Assembly: GCA_900547005.1 (NCBI GenBank)
Contig: URER01000015.1
Coordinates: forward strand, 1-49,638
Reading direction: 5' to 3'
Source of the DNA: an uncultured Prevotella sp.
Lineage (GTDB): Bacteria; Bacteroidota; Bacteroidia; Bacteroidales; Bacteroidaceae
Length of the DNA stretch: 49,638 nucleotides
Part shown: positions 25,003 through 33,779 of the stretch, piece by piece
Position numbering within the stretch: position 1 is the first letter of the stretch
How the letters are laid out: each line of letters starts with the position of its first letter
Position numbers and translations under genes: made by a program
The notes under the pieces: generated by a model
The model's database searches: none
What the model was told of the DNA's origin: nothing
Seen by the model: the letters and a program-made list of their open reading frames with translations, nothing else

Positions 25003-25049
25003 GTTTTGATTACAAGGCTTTGGTAATCACATTACCAAGCCTCGGTAAC
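25003..25049 (+). repeat. 48-bp palindromic dispersed repeat, copy B
   Basis: GTTTTGATTACAAGGC, then a dyad GGTAATCACATTACC and GTAAC. It is the reverse-complement match of 10403-10450. It lies in the 158-bp gap between GH97 and GH66. Confidence 0.65.
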
Positions 25050-25131
25050 AAATAACGCAAACGGATTATGATTGGAAATCACCGAACTCATAAATACAAA
25101 TAGATAGTTTAAGTTGGTTTTTTAATAGTAG

Positions 25132-27957
25132 TTGTATATTATGTTGAGAATCAGTTTTAATTTTCTTGATTCAAGGAGGAGAAGGATAACAATGATTATC
25201 TTGCTCGCGTTGGTCTGTTTGAAGATAAGCGCGGGCACGCTCTCCTCAGATTTTAGAGTGGAACTTTCCACCGACCGGGCGTGTTACAATCCCGGTCAGA
25301 CGGTAATGTTTACCGCCGATGGAGACGTTCCCTCTAATACCATTGTCCGCTACCGGCATGGTCTGACGGTAGTGGAGGAACATAAACTTAATGATGTCGC
25401 AAAGGATAATAAATGGACATGGACACCTCCGTCGACAGACTTCAAGGGATATATGGTAGACCTTTATTATCTGGATAACGGGAATGAAGTTATTATAGGT
25501 ACTATCGCCGTTGACGTGTCAAGCGACTGGACGCGCTTTCCGCGCTACGGGTTCGTGGCGGATTTCGACAACAAGAACGGTTCCATAGACAAAGATGCAA
25601 ACATAGAGGCGGAGATGAAGTATCTGAACCGTCTGCACATAAACGGTGTACAGTTTCAGGATTGGCACTGGATGCATCATGAGCCTGTAAAATTCAACGG
25701 TGACGGTTCGCTCACACAAAGGTATCAGGACGTCAGCAACCGTTGGGTCGGTATTGAGTATGTGAAAAAATATATCGAGGTGCAGCACTCATACGGCATG
25801 AAGTCAATATTCTATAACCTGTGTTTCGGCGCATGGAAAGGCGCGGAGAATGACGGGGTAAAGGAGGAATGGAACCTTTATGCCTATGACGGAAACGGTA
25901 ACCGCTATCAGGACTTCCACGGACTTCCGTCAAACTGGCAAAGCAACATATACCTTGAGAATCCAGGCAATGCCGGATGGCAGGCATATATGAAGGAACG
26001 CAATTCTGAGGTGTATGATAATTTTGGCTTTGACGGCTATCAGATAGACCAGCTCGGAGGACGCGGCGACCGCTACGATTCAGACAACAACAAGGTTGAT
26101 CTGCCCAGTGGATACGCATCATTCATCAACGCTATGAAGTCTGCACATCCAGACAAGCGGCTTGTCATGAATGCAGTGTCGGGTTATGGTGCCGAAAACA
26201 TACTCAAGACAGGTAAGGTTGACTTCTGTTATAACGAAGTATGGGGCAACGGTAATGGCTACGGAGATGTGTCTGAGGATGCCTTTGCCAACCTTTATGA
26301 GATAATAAAGAACAACGACCGCTTCAGTGACCATACGTTGCGTACGGTATTTGCCGCATATATGAACTATGACAAGGCCGGTAAGGGAAATCTGTCTGAT
26401 GATGAAAAGTTCATGAACACTCCCGGCGTGTTGCTCACCGACGCTGTTATGTTTGCCCTTGGCGGCTCGCATCTCGAACTTGGCGACCATATGCTGAGCC
26501 GGGAGTATTTCCCGGCTGCGCCGCTTGCCATGACCGATGAGCTGAAGACGGCGATGATACGCTATTACGACTTTATTACAGCCTATCAGAACCTGCTGCG
26601 TGACGCTTCCTCAAAGTTTGCCTTTCCCGCTACTGCCAGCACAACGGCATCGGGCGTGAATATATGCGCGTGGCCGCCACAGCTCGACCATGTGGTGACG
26701 TTTGCAAAGACCGTAGGTATATCGAAGGTCGTGCACTTCCTCAACTTCAAGGGAATAAACGACAATCTGTCATGGCGCGATGTCGACGGCACACGCCCGA
26801 AACCCACCTCCCTGTACTCTCTTCCCGTGTCGGTGGATATGTCGCAGACGGTAAACAGGGTATGGGTGGCTACACCGGATGCACACGGCGGCGCGCCGCA
26901 GGAACTCAGTTTCATGCAAAAGGACGGCAAAGTGATGTTTACTCTGCCATCTTTGGAATATTGGTCGATGGTGGTTTTTGAGCTTGGAAAGGTGGAAGAC
27001 CGGCTGCTGATAGTAGGCGATGCGACAGAAGACGGATGGGACACAGGAAAGGCCACACGCATGAATGCTAACGATGATGGCAGTGTTTACACGACAACCG
27101 TGCGTCTTGACGCAGGCATCAATGCGGACGGCACGCCGAAAGCATTTAAGTTTATAAACGGTACGGACTACGGTATATGCACCCACTACAATGCCGAGTA
27201 TGAGAATTTCAACTTCAATGAGCAGTATAACATCAATACGGCCAATATTATAGCAAATACAAATGCTGCTTATGACAACGGTGCTAACGACTATAAGTTC
27301 ACCGTGGCGGAGACTGGCAACTATCACATCACAGTCAATCTTAACACAATGCGTATATATGTGGATAAGGCTGATGTCGCATTGGTTACAGTAGGTGAGA
27401 CAGGTTATGCCACATATTGCTGTGATATGCCGCTCGACTTCAGTGATATGGAGGGTAGCTTAAAGGCTTATATCGCCACGGGAACTGCAAGTTCCGGGAC
27501 AGGAGACGTTATGAAACTGGTGGTTCAGAATGTGGAGGATGTCCCGGCGAATACCGGCTTGCTGCTGCATGGAACACCGGGACGCTATGCCGTGCCGCGC
27601 GGTGCCGGCAGTTACACTTATCTTAACTACTTTAAGGGTGTTACAACTCCCACTTATGTCTCGGCAGAAGATAGTGGTAACAAGAACTTCCTGCTTGCCA
27701 ACGGCAGTCAGGGCATAGGTTTCTATCCGGCTCAGGACGGAATTCTCTCTGCCAACAGGGCATATCTCTCGCTACCAGTGTCGTCAGTATCTTCGGCCAA
27801 AGCCTTTGTCATAGACTTCGCTACGGGCATTAATGGCGTTACGGCGGCAAAAGGTATGGACTGTGAGGACTATTATACCGTTACCGGAGTGAGAGTGCAT
27901 ACCCTTTCATCACCGGGAATGTATATCTGCAATGGCAGGAAAGTGATGGTAAGATAA
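25132..27957 (+). CDS. GH66 endodextranase fused to a SusE-like module
   Basis: A 941-residue enzyme that cuts internal alpha-1,6 bonds of dextran. The N-terminal beta domain (FRVELSTDRACYNPGQTV) is followed by the GH66 barrel with the nucleophile Asp306 (GYQIDQLGG) and acid/base Glu369 (YNEVWG); their 63-residue separation resembles known dextranases. After about residue 620 comes a module starting RLLIVGDATEDGWD, like the SusE repeats. A further beta domain and the tail YYTVTGVRV, then GMYICNGRKVMVR, complete it. Start choice: Met at 25132, 25141 or 25192 are possible. The earlier ones give an RRRR-positive n-region before the hydrophobic signal segment; 25192 has an AGGAGG 12 bases upstream. 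No lipobox is seen. Confidence 0.93.
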   Translation: MYIMLRISFNFLDSRRRRITMIILLALVCLKISAGTLSSDFRVELSTDRACYNPGQTVMFTADGDVPSNTIVRYRHGLTVVEEHKLNDVAKDNKWTWTPPSTDFKGYMVDLYYLDNGNEVIIGTIAVDVSSDWTRFPRYGFVADFDNKNGSIDKDANIEAEMKYLNRLHINGVQFQDWHWMHHEPVKFNGDGSLTQRYQDVSNRWVGIEYVKKYIEVQHSYGMKSIFYNLCFGAWKGAENDGVKEEWNLYAYDGNGNRYQDFHGLPSNWQSNIYLENPGNAGWQAYMKERNSEVYDNFGFDGYQIDQLGGRGDRYDSDNNKVDLPSGYASFINAMKSAHPDKRLVMNAVSGYGAENILKTGKVDFCYNEVWGNGNGYGDVSEDAFANLYEIIKNNDRFSDHTLRTVFAAYMNYDKAGKGNLSDDEKFMNTPGVLLTDAVMFALGGSHLELGDHMLSREYFPAAPLAMTDELKTAMIRYYDFITAYQNLLRDASSKFAFPATASTTASGVNICAWPPQLDHVVTFAKTVGISKVVHFLNFKGINDNLSWRDVDGTRPKPTSLYSLPVSVDMSQTVNRVWVATPDAHGGAPQELSFMQKDGKVMFTLPSLEYWSMVVFELGKVEDRLLIVGDATEDGWDTGKATRMNANDDGSVYTTTVRLDAGINADGTPKAFKFINGTDYGICTHYNAEYENFNFNEQYNINTANIIANTNAAYDNGANDYKFTVAETGNYHITVNLNTMRIYVDKADVALVTVGETGYATYCCDMPLDFSDMEGSLKAYIATGTASSGTGDVMKLVVQNVEDVPANTGLLLHGTPGRYAVPRGAGSYTYLNYFKGVTTPTYVSAEDSGNKNFLLANGSQGIGFYPAQDGILSANRAYLSLPVSSVSSAKAFVIDFATGINGVTAAKGMDCEDYYTVTGVRVHTLSSPGMYICNGRKVMVR

Positions 27958-27977
27958 CGCTGAAGACAACTTCTTGT

Positions 27978-28184
27978 ATGAGGCGTAGATATATAAAGCC
28001 CAGCATCAATATTATAGCTAAATACGGCTCATGTCTGATGCTTGATGCCCATTCTGGGAATATCATAGAACAGGAGACCGATGAGATTCAGGTCTTTCCA
28101 GATGGTGAGACTGTAAGTCCGGAAGAGGCATTGGGAAAGCAGCACTATTGCGTATGGGATGACTGGGGCGATATGGAAGATTAG
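27978..28184 (+). CDS. Small YIKP-type acidic protein 1
   Basis: A 68-residue product starting RRRYIKPSINII, with a Cys-Leu-Met stretch (GSCLML) near 20 and an acidic, Trp-rich end (YCVWDDWGDMED). It begins 20 bp after the GH66 stop and precedes the next gene by 38 bp on the same strand. A second small gene with the same start type and acidic Trp-containing end lies at 32526-32717. Short proteins opening with K-x-Y-I-x-P are common beside secreted-protein genes in Prevotella and Bacteroides, to my knowledge without assigned function. It has no signal peptide. Confidence 0.7.
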   Translation: MRRRYIKPSINIIAKYGSCLMLDAHSGNIIEQETDEIQVFPDGETVSPEEALGKQHYCVWDDWGDMED

Positions 28185-28222
28185 ACCATAAATCTATTAT
28201 ATTAACTTTAAAGAACAACAAT

Positions 28223-29113
28223 ATGAGTTTTAAAAGTTTTACAAAGAAAGTTTTCTGCTGCGCAATGCTCGCGGCAAGTGTGTTAACGGCGAATGCGGCT
28301 ATAGACGTGTCCCGTCTGATGATTGTCGGCGGTTCCGTATGGTGCGGTTATTCCATAGACAACAGCATCGTGTTGTCTAATGCGGAGAATCCTAACCTGT
28401 ATAAGGCCACTGTGTATATCAGCAATGAAGGCGACGGCTTCAAGTTCCTCACCTATGCGGGGTGGGGTGGTGAGCTTTGCCCGGAGAGCAACGATATAGT
28501 TATGGATTCGGGTGTTGAGTACAAACTATGTGTGAATGATGGTCCTGATAATAAGTTCAAGGTAAAGGAAGCAGCCAACTATGACATAGTATGTGATGTG
28601 GAGAATGAGAAAATCACAGTTACAAAGTCTGCATATCAGGAGAAACAGATTAAGCACGCCGGCCTTTGGATTATCGGTGATGCAGCTCCTGGCGGATGGT
28701 CTCTCTCTGACGGTGTTGCCATGACGCAGGATGCAGCCAATCCTTTTAAGTTTACAGCTACCGTTGACCTGGCCGTTGGTGATTTGAAATTCGCCATAAA
28801 CAAGCATACAGGTTTCGACCAGACATTCTTTGTCCGCGATGCGACCGATGAGAATAAAATGGTGTTCGGTGGTGAAGACAACAAATGGAATATCACGGAA
28901 GCCGGCAAGTACGATATTGCGGTAGATGTTGATGCCCTGACAGTTTCTATTAAGAAGTCTACGGCTTCTGCCATCAGCACAGTTGACTCCTCGGCAGACA
29001 ATGCTTCTGTAGAGTACTTCACGTTGAATGGAATAAAAGTAAGTAGCCCGGTTGGAAGTGGCGTTTATGTTAAGCGTCAAGGAGGAAAGACTCAGAAGAT
29101 AGCCGTAAGATAA
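28223..29113 (+). CDS. Secreted protein with two SusE-like modules
   Basis: A 296-residue exported protein. The signal peptide ends VLTANAA near residue 26. Two beta-sandwich modules follow, starting RLMIVGGSVWCGYS (near 31) and LWIIGDAAPGGWS (near 148). Each contains the FKFLTYAGW or LKFAINKHTG strand and the NKFKVKEAANYDI or NKWNITEAGKYDI element shared with the SusE modules at 19999. The end has the tail YFTLNGIKVSSP, then GVYVKRQGGK, also seen on the GH66 and 1085-residue proteins. Glucan binding outside the cell is inferred. There is no lipobox, so anchoring may depend on the tail. Confidence 0.75.
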   Translation: MSFKSFTKKVFCCAMLAASVLTANAAIDVSRLMIVGGSVWCGYSIDNSIVLSNAENPNLYKATVYISNEGDGFKFLTYAGWGGELCPESNDIVMDSGVEYKLCVNDGPDNKFKVKEAANYDIVCDVENEKITVTKSAYQEKQIKHAGLWIIGDAAPGGWSLSDGVAMTQDAANPFKFTATVDLAVGDLKFAINKHTGFDQTFFVRDATDENKMVFGGEDNKWNITEAGKYDIAVDVDALTVSIKKSTASAISTVDSSADNASVEYFTLNGIKVSSPVGSGVYVKRQGGKTQKIAVR

Positions 29114-29153
29114 TGTCAATATACATTCTTAATTAACTTATTTCATTATATTC

Positions 29154-29200
29154 ATCCGGCCTTCCTTTCATTGGAAATCTGCTGCAAGGGAAGGCCGGAT
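29154..29200 (+). terminator. Long GC-rich hairpin
   Basis: ATCCGGCCTTCC and GGAAGGCCGGAT arms pair, extended by AAGGG. The T-run is weak (ATTCTT). It lies between two same-strand genes, so it may partly terminate the operon or set relative mRNA levels. Confidence 0.55.
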
Positions 29201-29246
29201 TCTTATCACAAAACATATAGAATTTAAACGGACAATTTATAAAAAC

Positions 29247-32200
29247 ATGAAAAGGATATTATTTGCCTTACAATTGGCAATGCTGTTGCTGTCCATACCT
29301 GTCGCGATGAGTGCGGAGGATGCACAGAACGTGTATCTCAACAAGGGAGCCTTGAATGGTACCGACTGGTATGATTATACTCTTGAAATGGGACACAAGA
29401 GTGCGGATAACATTTATTCCTACACATTTCATAAAGAAGAAGGAGGACTGACTTATTTCCGTATTAAAATAAAAAGAGGGGAACAGACGTTTATTATAGC
29501 TCCTTCAGGTGATAATGATGTGCCACTTACAGCAGGAACTTATACAGAAGTAAGCGGAGAACCAAACGAAGACAGATCTTTCTACTTTAATCGTAAGGCT
29601 AACACGACTTATACCATACGCTTGAAATGGGACAATTTCTATGACGGAAAATATAATGGGCTGAAAGTGGCATACTATGAGGGAGATGCTGCTCCAAGCA
29701 GTGTTGAAGGCTATCCCTCACGTCCGCGTCTTATTTCAGATAATGAGGCTTTTAACAACAAGGCGTTCACTAAAGCCGGACCGAACTATTTCTATTATGA
29801 CATAGATCTGACAGGAAGCAGCGATGACCTTAACTTTAAGTTCTATACCATTGCCGACAAGGAGTATCTCGGTTGCGATTATAAAGGCTTTAAGGAAGTG
29901 GATAAGTTTAGTTTCGACAACTTCTATTGGCCGTCTAACGAACTCGGACCTGATAGAGTAACATCTGAAGACGGATGGAGAAATGAGTATTTTACATTGA
30001 AACACTCAGCGAGCGGCATTAAAAAGTATCGCATAAACCTTTGGAAAGATAAAGAAGAGGAGGTCGGCGGCGCACGGAAATGGAAGTTCTATGTGCAGAA
30101 CATGGATATGAATCCTGATGATGAACTGTATTTCGTAAGTCCTGAACTTACCGGAAACAAGCGCCTTCCTGAGTTCAGAATGTCGCCGTCGCGTCGTCGT
30201 AATGTTGATGACGATGGAGATTATGACAAGGTGCTTACACACTGGTCATTCAATCTCCCTGATTTTGTATTGAAGAATAGGGGGCTGGAGGAGATACATT
30301 ATCACATAGAGACTGCCAGCGGAGAGAAATATACCGTTCATGCTATGAACGACGGGTATCAGTTGGGATTTGCGCAAACAGATGCCCTATATCCATCAAC
30401 TGACAATCAAGGCACATATACGGAGTTTCCTAATGACTACGATAGGGAAAAAAGGATAACCAAGAATATCGGTAATGTGGTTCGTTATGAGCGTTATGAT
30501 GCCATACCGAACGCAGAACTTAACGATGACGGTACGGCTAAGCATAACTTCCTTCTGAAACGTAGCGACAAACGTGAAAAGGCAACAAACGGAACATCAT
30601 ATACATGGCTGTTTAACCGTTCAAGCCGAAGCATCGGTATCTATGTAAATACCGAGAACTTTGGAAAGGAGGCTGCGGATGTTAATGGATATTATTTGGT
30701 TGGTAACTTCAATGCTGGTGATGCTAATCCATACGATCTACATATAGAGGGTGAGGACTATCATAAGAAAATGAGTAAGTCTTGGTATAAGAGTGGAGCT
30801 TTATCAACTGATGAAATTGCAGATGCTGACAGTATCGTGTATAGCGTTACTATAAACAAGCCTGCGGAAGGTTGGAAAAAAGGTGGTTATACTATGGTTG
30901 TAGCTCCAAGTGCTGCCATAGAAAATGCAACGGGAGCTGGTGATAAAGACTGGGGCTTGATATGGGCACAGGTAATCCGTCCGCAGGAGCGTTGCGACTA
31001 CTTCTATAAAAGTGAGGCCCTTGCCGCAGGATATACCGACATGAGCCAAGAGGAAAAAGATAAAGCTGTTAACGACCTTAAAGGCAGAGTGGAGGCAAAC
31101 TGGACAGGTCTTAATGCAACAGCTCTTCACGGCGGGCTCTATGCACGCAAGGCTGAACAGACTGATAACGTTCAGCAGATGATAATGGTATTCCCAAATG
31201 AAGGAACAAACAGCTTCACATTCTATATGAATCTCAAGACTTCTACGTATTATATCAAAAAGGAAGAGAGCCTGTTCATTATGGGACCTGCTGTGGGGTC
31301 TGTGGATGGCGACAGAGATGACAAAGGCTGGAGCAATGAAAACGCAACAGTTCAGACAGACCACGCTTATAAGCTGACTTATAACGAGGCAGGATACTAT
31401 ACTTATGTGGACAATGACGGAAAGGAAGCTCCCGTTCCAATGGCTGCCGGCTATGATTTTGCTTTCAAGGTTAACAAGTCTGACGATATCCTGTATTATG
31501 CAGAGGATGGAGTAGCTCCTAAGTCTCTTATAAATAATAGTGGACAGTCTATTGAGTCTACAGATTACAGCAAAGTAGACGGTGATGATAAAGCCAATAC
31601 TCAGTATGTAAACTTCCTCACAACAGGAAAGACCGGTGACGGCAAGACTTTCACAGCCTGCAAATTCGGCTTGCCTTCTAAGAAAGGTGCAAATGAGGGC
31701 TATTACATCCGTCTCTATGCTAATGGTACCGATGATAACGGCACACCATTCTATACTATCCGCCGTGCATATACTTTCAGCACGCCACAGAATCCTAAGA
31801 ATACAGTAGGTGATGAGTCTGCCCCTTACAAGTCGTTCAAGACCTTTAGTGACTACCACGCTGTTGAACTGCCGGAAGGTGTAGAGGCATTCTATATCAG
31901 TGAGACTAATCAGGCAACCCGTACAGCTAAGTTGGTAAAGTATCCTTGCCGATTGGCATACGGTAAGAATGTTCTTCCCGCAGGAGCGGCTGTTATCCTT
32001 GCTACAAAGGATGAGGCTAATACCGGTTCAGGCAGCATACTTAAGCTCAATAAAGATATGGATTACTTCTATGAGCCGAATTTCAAGGAAGCCGATTACG
32101 ATAATGCACCTTCTGCAAATATGCTGAAATCGCAGGTTACACGTACCATGTTACCGTATGAAAGTGATGGTTATGCAAATTTCCTGTTTTCTTTCCAAAA

Positions 32201-32504
32201 GAAGTATGATTCCGACACTCAGTCTACAATCGGATTCTTCAAGGCGGGAAAGGCTAATAACCCAATCAATACAGCATATCTGCAGGTTCCGGCAGATTTC
32301 CTTACCGGCTCTTCCCAGTCTGTTAAAGGCTGGACCATCTCGTTTGATTTTAATGATGATGAGATTACCGGTATTATGGATGTAGAGGTAGAGAATGCTA
32401 ACGAGTTACCACAGGGATATTATACATTGCAGGGCATGAAGATTGATAAGCCTCTCACTAAGGGTATATATATATACAATGGTAAGAAGATAATTATTAA
32501 GTAA
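29247..32504 (+). CDS. Large secreted beta-rich protein of unknown function
   Basis: A 1085-residue protein with signal peptide MKRILFALQLAMLLLSIPVAMSA. It has no recognisable catalytic motifs. The body is strand-rich, with segments recalling carbohydrate-binding or SusE-type folds (YYLVGNFNAGDANPYD near 480, SLFIMGPAVGSVDG near 675). Long charged and aromatic stretches lie between. The C-terminus is YYTLQGMKIDKPLTKGIYIY, then NGKKIIIK, the clearest instance of a tail shared by four proteins in this locus. It is last but one in the presumed locus and is followed 21 bp later by a small YIKP protein. A cell-surface glucan-binding or structural role is a guess from context. Confidence 0.7.
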   Translation: MKRILFALQLAMLLLSIPVAMSAEDAQNVYLNKGALNGTDWYDYTLEMGHKSADNIYSYTFHKEEGGLTYFRIKIKRGEQTFIIAPSGDNDVPLTAGTYTEVSGEPNEDRSFYFNRKANTTYTIRLKWDNFYDGKYNGLKVAYYEGDAAPSSVEGYPSRPRLISDNEAFNNKAFTKAGPNYFYYDIDLTGSSDDLNFKFYTIADKEYLGCDYKGFKEVDKFSFDNFYWPSNELGPDRVTSEDGWRNEYFTLKHSASGIKKYRINLWKDKEEEVGGARKWKFYVQNMDMNPDDELYFVSPELTGNKRLPEFRMSPSRRRNVDDDGDYDKVLTHWSFNLPDFVLKNRGLEEIHYHIETASGEKYTVHAMNDGYQLGFAQTDALYPSTDNQGTYTEFPNDYDREKRITKNIGNVVRYERYDAIPNAELNDDGTAKHNFLLKRSDKREKATNGTSYTWLFNRSSRSIGIYVNTENFGKEAADVNGYYLVGNFNAGDANPYDLHIEGEDYHKKMSKSWYKSGALSTDEIADADSIVYSVTINKPAEGWKKGGYTMVVAPSAAIENATGAGDKDWGLIWAQVIRPQERCDYFYKSEALAAGYTDMSQEEKDKAVNDLKGRVEANWTGLNATALHGGLYARKAEQTDNVQQMIMVFPNEGTNSFTFYMNLKTSTYYIKKEESLFIMGPAVGSVDGDRDDKGWSNENATVQTDHAYKLTYNEAGYYTYVDNDGKEAPVPMAAGYDFAFKVNKSDDILYYAEDGVAPKSLINNSGQSIESTDYSKVDGDDKANTQYVNFLTTGKTGDGKTFTACKFGLPSKKGANEGYYIRLYANGTDDNGTPFYTIRRAYTFSTPQNPKNTVGDESAPYKSFKTFSDYHAVELPEGVEAFYISETNQATRTAKLVKYPCRLAYGKNVLPAGAAVILATKDEANTGSGSILKLNKDMDYFYEPNFKEADYDNAPSANMLKSQVTRTMLPYESDGYANFLFSFQKKYDSDTQSTIGFFKAGKANNPINTAYLQVPADFLTGSSQSVKGWTISFDFNDDEITGIMDVEVENANELPQGYYTLQGMKIDKPLTKGIYIYNGKKIIIK

Positions 32505-32525
32505 AAAGGATTAATGAACGGAAAT

Positions 32526-32717
32526 ATGAAGAAAGAATATATAAAGCCCATAGTTTCTGTCGTTATGATGGAGAATCTGCTCGATACTGAACTTCCTGTA
32601 ACATCTGTTGACGCCGATGAGAACTGCTTGATGGGTAAGTTTCATGGTGATGCCTGTGATGCTTACAACGATGATTTTTGGAATAATTATGAGCCTAAGA
32701 GCATTTGGGACGATTAA
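32526..32717 (+). CDS. Small YIKP-type acidic protein 2
   Basis: A 63-residue product from the Met at 32526 (KKEYIKPIVSVV); another start at 32514 would add four residues. I prefer 32526 because it then aligns with the 27978 product. It has a Cys-Leu-Met stretch (ENCLMG) and an acidic, aromatic end (YNDDFWNNYEPKSIWDD). It follows the 1085-residue gene and precedes a terminator. Two such genes flanking a pair of secreted proteins with the same tail suggests a shared job, but none is known to me. Confidence 0.7.
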   Translation: MKKEYIKPIVSVVMMENLLDTELPVTSVDADENCLMGKFHGDACDAYNDDFWNNYEPKSIWDD

Positions 32718-32731
32718 TAATAGCTTAACAT

Positions 32732-32763
32732 GAGGGTGTGTCATAATTGGCGCACCCTCTTTC
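32732..32763 (+). terminator. Terminator of the glucan locus
   Basis: GAGGGTGTG pairs with CGCACCCTC (one G-U) around a 9-10 nt loop, followed by TTTCT. It lies just after the second small YIKP gene. Confidence 0.75.
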
Positions 32764-32790
32764 TATAATCTTCGAAAAGAAACAAAGGGG

Positions 32791-33034
32791 GGGCACCCGA
32801 TAAATATAGGGGAAGTCTTTTATTAGCCTTTGCACACACTTTACGCCATGCTCAGAGTATTTAAGGCCGAATTACTCCAGTACTAAAGCCAAAATACTTG
32901 AGTAATCTGGCCGGAATTACTCGAGTACTACGCCCAAATTACTCGAGTACTGCGCCCGAATTACTCGCGTATTACACCATAGTACTATGCTGTCCGACCG
33001 AAATAGGTTGCCACCTGTATTTATCGGATGAGCC
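32791..33034 (+). mobile_element. Phased-dyad MITE, copy 3
   Basis: Same element as copies 1 and 2, forward orientation. The inverted ends read CACCCGATAAATATAGGGG on the left and CCTGTATTTATCGGATGAGCC on the right. ACAAAGGGG occurs directly outside both ends (32782-32790 and 33035-33043), an apparent target duplication of 8-9 bp. Five decamers start at 32873, 32895, 32918, 32940 and 32962. It fills about half of the 466-bp gap between the glucan locus and the next gene. Confidence 0.85.
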
Positions 33035-33120
33035 ACAAAGGGGCTGTGCCGTAAGCCTTATTAGTACACTACAGAATGCGGCTTGACAATACAAAAAAAA
33101 GAAAAAGTGTTTTCATTTAT

Positions 33121-33151
33121 TTTGTATTGTACTTACCTTTCACTACCTTTG
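33121..33151 (+). promoter_or_regulatory. Consensus Bacteroidota promoter
   Basis: TTTG at 33121-33124, 19 bp, then TACCTTTG at 33144-33151. It lies 35 bp upstream of the start at 33187. Confidence 0.75.
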
Positions 33152-33186
33152 CATACAAAGCAACTAAAATTTAAGAATAAAACAAT

Positions 33187-33768
33187 ATGAAGAAGGCTTT
33201 ATTTTTGATATTGGCGTGCATGGCGGCATTCTCCGGCGTAAGTGCTCAAAGCGAGATGCAGAAGGCCGATAGCACGGAGACGTTCGGACAGGCAGTGTCG
33301 CGTATATGGAAAAACACCAAGCAAGGCATAAAAGATTCGGGACAGGCCATAGCCGATGAGTTCTCACACCGACCGGGAGAGTATCGAGTGAACGGCACGT
33401 TCTATATGCCACTTTACGACACCAATTTATATAAAGGCGAGGATGGCGAGAAGATGCGCGACACCTGCTATATGATGTTCTACAAACGCTATCCGCAGGC
33501 ATTGGTGCAGCCGTGTGTGCTGCCGCAGACGGAGTGGTTGAGCGAGACCGTGAAGAAAGACGGCCGGGCGGAAGGATACGTGAGTACGATGTATTGTTAC
33601 GTGATAGCGCGCGACGGGGCGGAAGGCTATCTGAATGCTCGGTTCGTGTTTAAGACCTATAAAGAGGCGGGAAAGAAACCCGTTATCATGGACGACTCAT
33701 GGCCTAAGTGGGAACGTACGGATGTGATTCCGGCTAATGATTATAAGAAGTTGAAAGAGAAACAATAA
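33187..33768 (+). CDS. Secreted protein of unknown function
   Basis: A 193-residue protein with signal peptide MKKALFLILACMAAFSGVSAQ. The mature part has a helical N-terminal stretch (FGQAVSRIWKNTKQGIKDSGQAIADEF), then a mixed region with MFYKRYPQALVQP and YVSTMYCYVIARDGAEGYLNARFVFKTYK. No catalytic motif or membrane helix is seen, so it is probably periplasmic. It has a good promoter and is followed 11 bp later by a TPR protein on the same strand, so the two form a short operon. I recognise no named family. Confidence 0.7.
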   Translation: MKKALFLILACMAAFSGVSAQSEMQKADSTETFGQAVSRIWKNTKQGIKDSGQAIADEFSHRPGEYRVNGTFYMPLYDTNLYKGEDGEKMRDTCYMMFYKRYPQALVQPCVLPQTEWLSETVKKDGRAEGYVSTMYCYVIARDGAEGYLNARFVFKTYKEAGKKPVIMDDSWPKWERTDVIPANDYKKLKEKQ

Positions 33769-33779
33769 TATTAAACGAT

